The notes below the pieces were generated by a model. It was given only the letters and a program-made list of their open reading frames with translations, did no database searches and had not been told where the DNA came from. A stretch of 5,964 nt of DNA from Cyanobacteriota bacterium (GTDB lineage Bacteria > Cyanobacteriota > Cyanobacteriia > Phormidesmidales > Phormidesmidaceae), in contig JAQCHG010000129.1 in NCBI GenBank assembly GCA_027619675.1, positions 1-5,964 on the forward strand, read 5' to 3'. Position numbers and translations under genes: made by a program. Below, piece by piece: positions 1 through 5,964 of the stretch (positions within the stretch are counted from its first letter, which is position 1; every line of letters begins with the position of its first letter).

Positions 1-1312
1 CCGAGAGGTTGACGCTCATAAACAGGGGTTGGGCATATTGGCCCTGCCAGGTCAACAGTTGCCGACAGGCGGTTTCTAGCACAAATAGACCCACGGGCAC
101 GATCAACCCCGTTTCCTCCAGACAGGGGATGAAGGTACCGGGGGAAACCATGCCCTGGGTGGGATGCTGCCAGCGAATTAAGGCTTCAAACCCGGCAATT
201 TCTAAGGGTTCTAAACGCCAAATGGGCTGATAGAAAACGGTGAACTCATGGTTGCCGATCGCCCGTTGCAGATCCGTTTCCAGTTGCAGCCGCTGGTTGA
301 CGGCATCGTACATGGCGGGCTGGAAGTATTCGCAGCCATTGGGGCCTTTGTCCTTGGCTCGGTGGATGGCGATCTCGGCATCCTGCAAAAATTTAGCGGC
401 GTGCAGGTGACGGCCATCCTCAAAGGCCACCCCGACACAGGCGGCGGCAAACAGTTCATAGCCTTCCACCACAAAGGGCTGATTAAAACTCTCCAGCAAA
501 TTCTCCACGAAGACCGCCACCTCGGCCCGGTCGTGGATGCCGCTGAGCAAAATCCCAAATTCATCCCCCCCCAATCGCACCAGGAGGTCTTGGGGCCGCT
601 GCTGGGTGCGCAATCGTTCGCTAATGGCCACCAGCAACTGATTGCCAATGTCGTAACCCAGGGAGTCGTTAATCAGGCGAAATTGCTGAAAGTCTAGGTG
701 CAACAGGACATGGCTGGGCAGAGCGGCGATGTGCGATCGCTGCTGCAACACACTTTCTAGCCGCCGACTCAAGAAGGCGCGGGTGGGCAGCCCCGTCAGG
801 GCATCGTAGTCGATCAGGTGTTGTAGCTGGGCGGTCTTTTGCCGCACCCGCTGCTCTAGGGTTTGGTTAAATTCCTGCAAGGAAGCATTGAGGCGGGCCA
901 GGGAATGGTTCAGGTGTTGGATGTGCTGGTGCTGCTCGTAGAGGCGCAGCATCGCCCGCAGTCGGGCTTGCAGTTCAACCCCATTCACAGGCTTGCTGAT
1001 GAAGTCATCGGCCCCAGCGGCAAGGCAGCGGGCCAAGTCTTCCTTAGCCGTTAAGGCCGTCACCATGATCACCGGGATGGCCCGCCATTGTTCCTGGGCT
1101 TTGATGCGACGACACACCTCTAGCCCATCCATCACTGGCATCATCACATCCAGCAAAATGGCGTCGGGCTGATAGGTCTGAAGCAGATTGAGGGCGCGGG
1201 GACCGTCGGCAACATAGTTGAGGCGATAGTCGCTATGGCTGAGAAACGCCTCCAGCACATCAAAATTATCGGGCTCGTCATCAATGACCAGGATGTTCTT
1301 GGCGGCGGTCAT
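1..1312 (-). CDS. Response regulator with GGDEF and EAL domains (cyclic di-GMP turnover), 3' end beyond window
   Basis: Translating the minus strand from ATG at 1312 gives 437 uninterrupted residues running off the left edge; no stop is reached, so this is truncation by the window, not a broken gene. Residues 1-120 are a receiver (VIDDEPD at 9-15, phospho-acceptor Asp55 in LLDVMMP, Thr85, Lys107 in SKP). Residues 121-168 form a Gln/Leu-rich helical linker, probably a coiled coil. GGDEF runs from about 165 to 325: DALTGLP at 170-176, IND at 214-216, inhibitory RxxD (RPQD) at 239-242 and intact GGDEF at 248-252. The EAL domain starts near 335 with YQPI, GFEALIRW (catalytic Glu376) and SVNLS at the edge; later metal-binding residues are outside the window. 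By family knowledge GGDEF makes cyclic di-GMP from two GTP and EAL cleaves it to pGpG. The start is fixed by the receiver beginning at residue 6 and by the lack of a nearby in-frame alternative. Its neighbour is the probable cognate kinase. Asn224 replaces an Asp that contacts guanine in PleD, so cyclase strength is uncertain. Confidence 0.95.
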   Translation of the reverse strand, partial: MTAAKNILVIDDEPDNFDVLEAFLSHSDYRLNYVADGPRALNLLQTYQPDAILLDVMMPVMDGLEVCRRIKAQEQWRAIPVIMVTALTAKEDLARCLAAGADDFISKPVNGVELQARLRAMLRLYEQHQHIQHLNHSLARLNASLQEFNQTLEQRVRQKTAQLQHLIDYDALTGLPTRAFLSRRLESVLQQRSHIAALPSHVLLHLDFQQFRLINDSLGYDIGNQLLVAISERLRTQQRPQDLLVRLGGDEFGILLSGIHDRAEVAVFVENLLESFNQPFVVEGYELFAAACVGVAFEDGRHLHAAKFLQDAEIAIHRAKDKGPNGCEYFQPAMYDAVNQRLQLETDLQRAIGNHEFTVFYQPIWRLEPLEIAGFEALIRWQHPTQGMVSPGTFIPCLEETGLIVPVGLFVLETACRQLLTWQGQYAQPLFMSVNLS

Positions 1313-1333
1313 GGTGATTAGCCCCCCTGCCCT
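1313..1333 (-). promoter_or_regulatory. Gene junction with purine-rich ribosome-binding region
   Basis: The kinase stop codon TAA (1318-1320) is separated from the ATG of the GGDEF-EAL gene by five bases. A purine-rich stretch, AGGGCAGGGGGG on the minus strand (1333 to 1322), lies inside the last kinase codons and ends 9 bases before the ATG. It is G-rich rather than a textbook AGGAGG, so it is a weak match to the anti-Shine-Dalgarno sequence. The layout suggests co-transcription and translational coupling, giving coordinated production of the two proteins. No room exists for a terminator between them. Confidence 0.55.
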
Positions 1334-4300
1334 AGGAGCTGTTGAATCATCTCCGTCAAGGGTCTGAGGCGCACGGGCTTGGTCATGTACTCGTTAGCTC
1401 CCGCTGCGATACAGGCATCGCGATCGCCCGCCATCGCCAAAGCCGTCAACGCCAAAATCGGCACCTGGGCCAGGGGGGGATGGTTCCTCAGGTGACGAAT
1501 GGCTTCCAAACCGTCCATCTCCGGCATTTGAATATCCATCACGATTAAATCTGGAGGGGCGGCAACGGCCATCTCAATGGCTAGTTTCCCATTCTCTGCC
1601 ACTTGCACGTGATAGCCCCGTGCTTCTAGATAACTGCTGAGGGTGGTGGCGTTGGCCTCATTATCTTCCACCAGCAGCAGTTGGGCGGGAGTGATCGGCG
1701 CAGCGGCGGCAGCATTGGGGGCGTTGGCGGTGTTGGCGGCGTTGGCGGCGGCAGGGAGCGGGGAGGATAGGGGGGGCGTCTCACAGGGGAGATGCACGGT
1801 GAAGCAACTGCCCTGGTCTGGTTGGCTGTGGAGGGTGACGTAGCCCCCATGGGCCATAACCAACCGCCGCACCAAGGACAATCCCAAGCCCGTGCCCGTG
1901 TGGCGACGGTTTAAGCTGCTGTCCACCTGGACAAAGGGCTGGAACAGCCGCTGGGCATCGGCGGCGGTGATGCCAATGCCCGTGTCAATGATGGCGAAGG
2001 ACAGGTACCAACGGCTGTCATCGCGATCGGCCCCCTGGCGCACGGCAGCGGGCGATCGCCCCGGCGGTGGGTCAGGGGGCAACTCCCCAGCCAGGGGGTT
2101 GGGGGCAGCGGGTTCTGGGGCAGCGGAATCTAGGGCGGCGGGTTCTGGAGCGGCGGGTTCTGGGGCGGCGGGGGCGATCGCGTCATCCTGTTCCCCCATC
2201 TGTTCCCTATCCTGGTCCCCTACGCAGGCCGCAGCGGGGGCAGCCATGGCCGCTCCCTGCCGATCACTATCCTCGGCGGGGGGATGGAGGGCCACCTGGA
2301 GCCGCACACAACCCCCCTCAGGGGTGAACTTGACGGCGTTATTGAGCAAGTTGATCAACACTTGGCGAATGCGGGTTTCATCCACCACCAAGTCGGGCAG
2401 GTGGGACGGCAGGGTAGAGGCCAGTTGGATGCCTTTTTTGTGGGCCTGCTGTTTGACAAAGGCGAGGCTGCTGGTGCAGAGGTGGGCAGGGCGCACGGGG
2501 ACCCGTTGCAGATCCACCTTACCCGCCGCCACCTTAGAGAGATCCAAAATGTCGTTGATGAGGGAGAGCAAATGGCTACCGCTGCGGTGGATGGTGGCCA
2601 GGGCGTGGTGCTGGCGGGGCAGGATAGGGCCAAAGATCTCCTCCTGCAAGCTTTCGGTCATGCCCAGCACCGCGTTGAGGGGGGTGCGCAGTTCGTGGCT
2701 CATATTGGCCAAAAACTCATCCTTGAGGCGAGTAGCCCGCGCCAATTCGGCGTTGGTTTGCCGCAGTTGGGCCTCCATTTCTTTGCGGCGGGTGACCTCC
2801 GAGGCAGCCCCCAGCACCTGTACCGGGCGACCCTGATCATCACGGGTAAACACTGTGTCACGGCTGTTGAGCCAATGCCAGCCACCGTTAGCATCCTGAA
2901 GGCGATATTCCACCTCTAAAACTTCGGCGTCACTGGTGTGGGTCAGGGCTTGCCAATGCTGGGCCACGGTGGCGCGGTCGTCGGGGTGCAGCAGGTTGGC
3001 AAAGAGGCGATCGCCCATGGCGTTAATCGCTTCGGGGCTAAAGCCTAGGTGCTTGGTAATTTGCTGGTTGACGTAGACATTGCACTGGGCTTGCAGATCG
3101 AAGATGTAGATCACATCGGGACTGGCATCGGCAATGCGGGCCACAAGCTGCTGACTGTCGGCTAAGGCCAATTCGGTCCTTTTGCGATCGGTGATGTCCA
3201 GGGCGGCACAGGTCACCCCCTCTAGGGTGCCGTCGCGATCGCCCAAAGGAGCCACCGTCAGCACATAGCACTTAAAATCCCCATCCTCTAACCCCACCAT
3301 CACCTCTTCCTGGAGGGTTTCCCCGCTGGCTAGCACCTTGCGCTTCAGGGTTTCCAGCCGTTGGGCATCCTCCGGCAAAAACAAATCTCCATCCCGCTTA
3401 CCGACCACCGCATCCACGGCGTAGCCCAGGGCCGGGTTATACATCCAGGTATACCGGAGGTCTAAATCCTGGTGAAAAACGGTGATGGGGGAGTTTTGCA
3501 AAGCAACCCGAAACCGCTCTTCGCTGCGGCGCAGGGCCTCCTCAGCCCTGGCTCGACGGGTGATGTCTTCATAGGTGCCCAGGTAGCCGATGTGGTTACC
3601 GTCCGTATCGAACATGGGCACTTGGTGGACCTCCAGTCGCCGCCAGGTACCATCCTCCCGTTCCAGGGTGATGAGTTGGTGACGGGCAGCGAGATCCCCC
3701 GTATCGGTAGATCCCCAAGGGCGATGGAGGGGCTGAGGTTGAATCGCCAGGGGCAGGCCCAAATCCTGGAGGGTGTGCCCCACCACTTGTTCCGCTGACA
3801 GGCCAAAATCCTCCGCAAATACGGGGTTGCACCCCAACAACACCCCTTCGCGATCTTGCCAAAATATCCGCTGGGGCACCGTGTCCAGCACCCGTCGCAG
3901 CATCGCCCGAGATTCCCACAGGGCTTGGTTGGCTAGCTTGCGCTCCGTCACATCGCGGAAGATACCCTGCACAATCGGCCCCGCCTTGGCCGCAATGACG
4001 CTGGTGGTGATATCCACCGGAATCTGCGCCCCGTTGCGATGCTGCACATAGGTGTCTAGCAATTGCCCCTTGCCTTGATGGGCAAAACCATGGAACGCGG
4101 TCTGGACCCGTGCCAACTCCGAGTCGGGGTGGAGCTGGGTGAAGTGCATCTGGGTCAGTTCCGCCTGGCTGTAGCCCAGCAACTCCGACGCCTGACGATT
4201 AGCCTCGATCACATTGCCCTCAATGTCGGCCAGAAAGATCGCGTCACTGGCCCCATCCATCAGTGCCCGATACCGCTGCTCCCGTTCCTCTAGGGCGGCG

Positions 4301-5961
4301 GTGCGCTGGGCGACGCGGGCCTCCAGTTCTTGGTTGAGGGTTTGCAGGGCAGCTTCCGCCCGTTTGCGGGCGGTGATGTCTTCAATTGCCCCCATCAATT
4401 GCTGGAGTTCATTGTCTTGGGTCCGCAGCAACGACACCGTCAACATCACCCAAACGAGGGTGCCATCGGGGCGGATGTAGCGCTTTTCGAGGGAATAGCC
4501 GTTGATGGCTCCAGCTAGGAGCTGCTGCACCTGGGCGATATCCGCCGCCAAATCCTCAGGGTGGGTGATGTCCACAAAGGTCATGGTGAGCAGGGCGTCG
4601 GCACTGTATCCAGTGATGTCGCAAAACCGCTGATTGACCCGCAAAAAGCGGCCATCTAAATAACCAATGCACATGCCCACCCCGAGGTGTTCAAAGGCTC
4701 CCCGAAAGCGAGCTTCGCTTTCCCGCAGGGCACTTTCCGCCACTTGCCAAGCGGTAATGTCTTCCACAAAGGCGGCTACCCCCAACTGCTGCTCCGCCTC
4801 GTCAATGATGGGGGCGTCGTGCCAACGGCAGGTGATGATGTGCCCCTGGGCGGTGAGGTTGGGGTGGATGTTGTTGCGGGCGTCGGCCTGGTGGGGAATT
4901 TGCTGCCACAGGTGGGCCACCTGATCACGGCTGGCGGCGGGCACCAGGTCTAGGCCGTGCATTCCCTGGGCGGCGGCGGCGGTGTAGCCAAAGATGGCTT
5001 CGGCGGCGGGGTTCCAAGACACCACGCGAAAGTCGTTGTCCCACTCGATGATGCCGAGGGGCGATTGCTGAATCAGCAGGTTGAGGCGCTTTTGGGAGGC
5101 CCGCAGGGCGGCTTCCGTAGCCCGCTGATCGGCCTCTAGGCGCTTGCGATCGCTCATATCCCGCGCAATGGCCAGTACTGTAGGGGCACCGTTGAGGTCA
5201 AATACCTGGGCACTGATCTCCACAGGGATGCGATCGCCATTTTTAGCCAACAGGATTTTCTCAAACAGCAGTTCTCTCTGCTCAAACAGTTGCTGAGCCT
5301 CCGCCGGGATGCCCGCATGATCCTCCGGCGGCGTAATGTCTAGGGGCGTGAGTTGGCAAAATTCCGCCGCTGTATAGCCCAAGCGTTGGATCGCCGCTTG
5401 GTTGACCTCTGAGAAATAAGGGATGGGGCGATCGGGGTGGCCCAGGGGGTGAATGAAGATGAAGTCCCGACTTTGCTGCAACAGCAGGCCGTAGCGTTCT
5501 TCGCTGCTGCCCAGGGCTTGCTCCACCTGGCGTAGGTCGGTAATGTCGCGGCAGCTATAGAGGCGGGTGCCCTGTTGAATCTGCACGGGCTGGATGTTGA
5601 TCAGCACCCAATGGCCCCCACCCTCGCGATCGCACACCTGCCATTCCAAGTTGTAGACCGCCTGGCCGGTGGCTAACGGGGCGAGGGTTTCCGCCGGCAG
5701 GGGCAATAGACGGTCAATGGTGCCTAAGGCTGCCACCTCCTGGGGATGATAGCCAAAGAGGTAATGAACGTTGGGGCAGATAAAGGTGAAGTGTCCGGCA
5801 TCGTCGGTCATTAACACCGCATCTGACATCGCAGTGAGGACCGTGCGGTAAATCTGCTCGGTGGGGGTCGGCAGAGTCGAAACTTCCGGGCTGGAGGGCA
5901 CGTCAACCCAGTCGGGAGGCGAGATGTCGACGCAGGCCAGCAATTGCTGGGGGGGAATCAC
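1318..5961 (-). CDS. Hybrid sensor histidine kinase: eight PAS domains, HisKA, HATPase, C-terminal receiver (5' end uncertain)
   Basis: A cytoplasmic two-component sensor: I see no membrane segment, signal peptide, GAF or HAMP domain. Approximate residues: PAS1 35-143, PAS2 154-274, PAS3 292-404, PAS4 416-532, helical linker 533-562, PAS5 561-675, PAS6 684-803, PAS7 813-927, PAS8 936-1060. Each PAS ends in a DIT-like motif (DIT, DMS, DVT or EVT), usually followed by a charged helix. HisKA spans 1077-1146 with H-box MSHELRTPLN and phospho-acceptor His1089. The HATPase (1189-1393) has an N box around Asn1204/Asn1208, G1 DTGIG at 1326-1330, F box LFQPF at 1339-1343 and G2 GTGLGL at 1356-1361, so it should be active. 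A Pro/Ala-rich insert of about 90 residues splits it between N and G1 boxes. The receiver (1426-1544) has Glu1432/Asp1433, phospho-acceptor Asp1476, Thr1506 and Lys1528. The GTG at 5961 is the first start codon visible, but the frame is open to the window edge, so the protein may be longer. Stop is TAA. The second gene follows after 5 bases. The ligand of the PAS array cannot be read from sequence. Confidence 0.96.
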   Translation of the reverse strand: MIPPQQLLACVDISPPDWVDVPSSPEVSTLPTPTEQIYRTVLTAMSDAVLMTDDAGHFTFICPNVHYLFGYHPQEVAALGTIDRLLPLPAETLAPLATGQAVYNLEWQVCDREGGGHWVLINIQPVQIQQGTRLYSCRDITDLRQVEQALGSSEERYGLLLQQSRDFIFIHPLGHPDRPIPYFSEVNQAAIQRLGYTAAEFCQLTPLDITPPEDHAGIPAEAQQLFEQRELLFEKILLAKNGDRIPVEISAQVFDLNGAPTVLAIARDMSDRKRLEADQRATEAALRASQKRLNLLIQQSPLGIIEWDNDFRVVSWNPAAEAIFGYTAAAAQGMHGLDLVPAASRDQVAHLWQQIPHQADARNNIHPNLTAQGHIITCRWHDAPIIDEAEQQLGVAAFVEDITAWQVAESALRESEARFRGAFEHLGVGMCIGYLDGRFLRVNQRFCDITGYSADALLTMTFVDITHPEDLAADIAQVQQLLAGAINGYSLEKRYIRPDGTLVWVMLTVSLLRTQDNELQQLMGAIEDITARKRAEAALQTLNQELEARVAQRTAALEEREQRYRALMDGASDAIFLADIEGNVIEANRQASELLGYSQAELTQMHFTQLHPDSELARVQTAFHGFAHQGKGQLLDTYVQHRNGAQIPVDITTSVIAAKAGPIVQGIFRDVTERKLANQALWESRAMLRRVLDTVPQRIFWQDREGVLLGCNPVFAEDFGLSAEQVVGHTLQDLGLPLAIQPQPLHRPWGSTDTGDLAARHQLITLEREDGTWRRLEVHQVPMFDTDGNHIGYLGTYEDITRRARAEEALRRSEERFRVALQNSPITVFHQDLDLRYTWMYNPALGYAVDAVVGKRDGDLFLPEDAQRLETLKRKVLASGETLQEEVMVGLEDGDFKCYVLTVAPLGDRDGTLEGVTCAALDITDRKRTELALADSQQLVARIADASPDVIYIFDLQAQCNVYVNQQITKHLGFSPEAINAMGDRLFANLLHPDDRATVAQHWQALTHTSDAEVLEVEYRLQDANGGWHWLNSRDTVFTRDDQGRPVQVLGAASEVTRRKEMEAQLRQTNAELARATRLKDEFLANMSHELRTPLNAVLGMTESLQEEIFGPILPRQHHALATIHRSGSHLLSLINDILDLSKVAAGKVDLQRVPVRPAHLCTSSLAFVKQQAHKKGIQLASTLPSHLPDLVVDETRIRQVLINLLNNAVKFTPEGGCVRLQVALHPPAEDSDRQGAAMAAPAAACVGDQDREQMGEQDDAIAPAAPEPAAPEPAALDSAAPEPAAPNPLAGELPPDPPPGRSPAAVRQGADRDDSRWYLSFAIIDTGIGITAADAQRLFQPFVQVDSSLNRRHTGTGLGLSLVRRLVMAHGGYVTLHSQPDQGSCFTVHLPCETPPLSSPLPAAANAANTANAPNAAAAAPITPAQLLLVEDNEANATTLSSYLEARGYHVQVAENGKLAIEMAVAAPPDLIVMDIQMPEMDGLEAIRHLRNHPPLAQVPILALTALAMAGDRDACIAAGANEYMTKPVRLRPLTEMIQQLLGQGG
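1720..1746 (-). repeat. 9-bp tandem repeat, three units, in Ala/Asn linker before the receiver
   Basis: Three plus-strand units of GGCGTTGGC (the middle one GGTGTTGGC) at 1720-1728, 1729-1737 and 1738-1746 encode Ala-Asn-Ala type triplets. They form the core of a low-complexity Ala/Asn/Pro linker, residues about 1396-1425, joining the HATPase domain to the C-terminal receiver of the kinase. Such a linker is likely flexible. The unit length again keeps the frame. Confidence 0.7.
2011..2280 (-). other. Low-complexity Pro/Ala-rich insert within the HATPase domain
   Basis: Residues about 1228-1317 of the kinase separate the strand after the N box (CVRLQVALHPP) from the strand carrying the G1 box (WYLSFAIIDTGIG). 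In most histidine kinases these are joined by a turn of only a few residues. The insert is rich in Pro, Ala, Asp, Glu and Arg, has no recognisable domain, and includes the PEPAA repeat tract. It is probably disordered. Both flanks match the ATPase fold and the frame is continuous, so it is an in-frame expansion rather than a frameshift artefact. Confidence 0.8.
2105..2164 (-). repeat. 15-bp tandem repeat, four units, encoding Pro-Glu-Pro-Ala-Ala
   Basis: On the plus strand four 15-bp units follow one another: 2105-2119, 2120-2134, 2135-2149 and 2150-2164. The consensus is GCGGCGGGTTCTGGG; units 1, 3 and 4 differ at one or two positions and unit 2 is more diverged. A degenerate copy follows at 2165-2179, where the second half has become a HIP1 palindrome. 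The unit is a multiple of three, so copy-number change keeps the kinase frame. On the minus strand it encodes PEPAA-like pentapeptides around residues 1266-1286, within the insert of the ATPase domain. Confidence 0.85.
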
Positions 5962-5964
5962 CCC

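Larger units (their letters stand above)
733..5633. repeat. Dispersed HIP1 palindromes (GCGATCGC), nine copies
   Basis: Exact GCGATCGC octamers begin at 733, 1420, 2052, 2174, 3007, 3235, 5146, 5230 and 5626. All lie inside coding sequence. With a GC content near 60 percent (estimated by eye) random expectation is well below one copy in a window this size. This over-representation is a known signature of many cyanobacterial genomes, where the site is often a target of Dam-like or HIP1-associated methylation. It is the main evidence used here for the taxonomic assignment. Confidence 0.9.

Noticed and set aside
248..697. Plus-strand open frame of 149 codons, and a minus-strand frame at 211-648
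   Set aside because: Both lie over the GGDEF/EAL coding region, whose minus-strand frame from ATG 1312 carries all the family motifs. These are shadows.
1..1312. Possible pseudogene because no stop codon is reached
   Set aside because: The frame is clean through receiver, GGDEF and the start of EAL; it is simply cut by the window edge.
1313..1345. Possible terminator or promoter between the two genes
   Set aside because: The gap is five bases and no GC-rich hairpin followed by a T run is present on the minus strand.
2090..2179. Possible CRISPR-like array
   Set aside because: The units are 15 bp, directly adjacent with no spacers, and lie in frame within a protein-coding gene.
1892..2836. 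Plus-strand open frame of 314 codons opposite the kinase ATPase region
   Set aside because: It is the antisense of the confirmed HisKA/HATPase coding region in GC-rich DNA. The product is Arg/Ser/Trp-rich with no recognisable domain, and it reads through the repeat tract.
2284..2919. Plus-strand open frame of 211 codons
   Set aside because: It overlaps the same kinase region in antisense and contains no domain motif; long antisense frames are expected at this composition.
3462..3919. Overlapping minus-strand frames in the other two phases within the PAS6 and PAS7 region
   Set aside because: The main kinase frame is continuous and has clear PAS motifs here; the alternative phases give Pro/Gly/Arg-rich products without domains, so no frameshift is implied.

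Overview
The window looks like cyanobacterial chromosomal DNA. Nine copies of the palindrome GCGATCGC (HIP1, a cyanobacterial hallmark) lie within 5,964 bases, about one per 660 bases. Composition is GC-rich by eye, and the protein style (a very long multi-PAS hybrid kinase next to a REC-GGDEF-EAL regulator) is common in large-genome filamentous cyanobacteria. Species cannot be named from the sequence.

Almost every base is coding and all real coding is on the minus strand. In transcription order (right to left) there are two genes. The first (5961 to 1318) encodes a soluble hybrid sensor histidine kinase of about 1,547 residues: eight PAS domains in series, a HisKA/HATPase transmitter with all catalytic boxes, and a C-terminal receiver. 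Its reading frame is still open at the right window edge, so the true start may lie outside. The second (1312 to below 1) begins 5 bases after the kinase stop and encodes a receiver, a helical linker, a GGDEF domain with an RxxD inhibitory site, and an EAL domain cut off by the left edge.

The pair is best read as one transcription and signalling unit. The PAS array senses one or more intracellular cues, the kinase autophosphorylates at His1089, and phosphate reaches the receiver of the second protein (Asp55). That protein would then adjust synthesis and/or breakdown of cyclic di-GMP. No HPt domain is visible, so the phosphate route between the kinase's own receiver and the partner's receiver is open.

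Points of interest are a Pro/Ala-rich insert of about 90 residues inside the ATPase domain built partly on a 15-bp tandem repeat, substitutions at the GTP-binding positions of the GGDEF domain, and a run of eight G residues exactly at the GGDEF codons. I see no RNA genes, mobile elements, CRISPR array or convincing terminator, and no intergenic stretch longer than 5 bases. The promoter of the unit must lie beyond the right edge. I found no clear evidence of a wholly new type of system; this is a large signalling locus with some unusual details.
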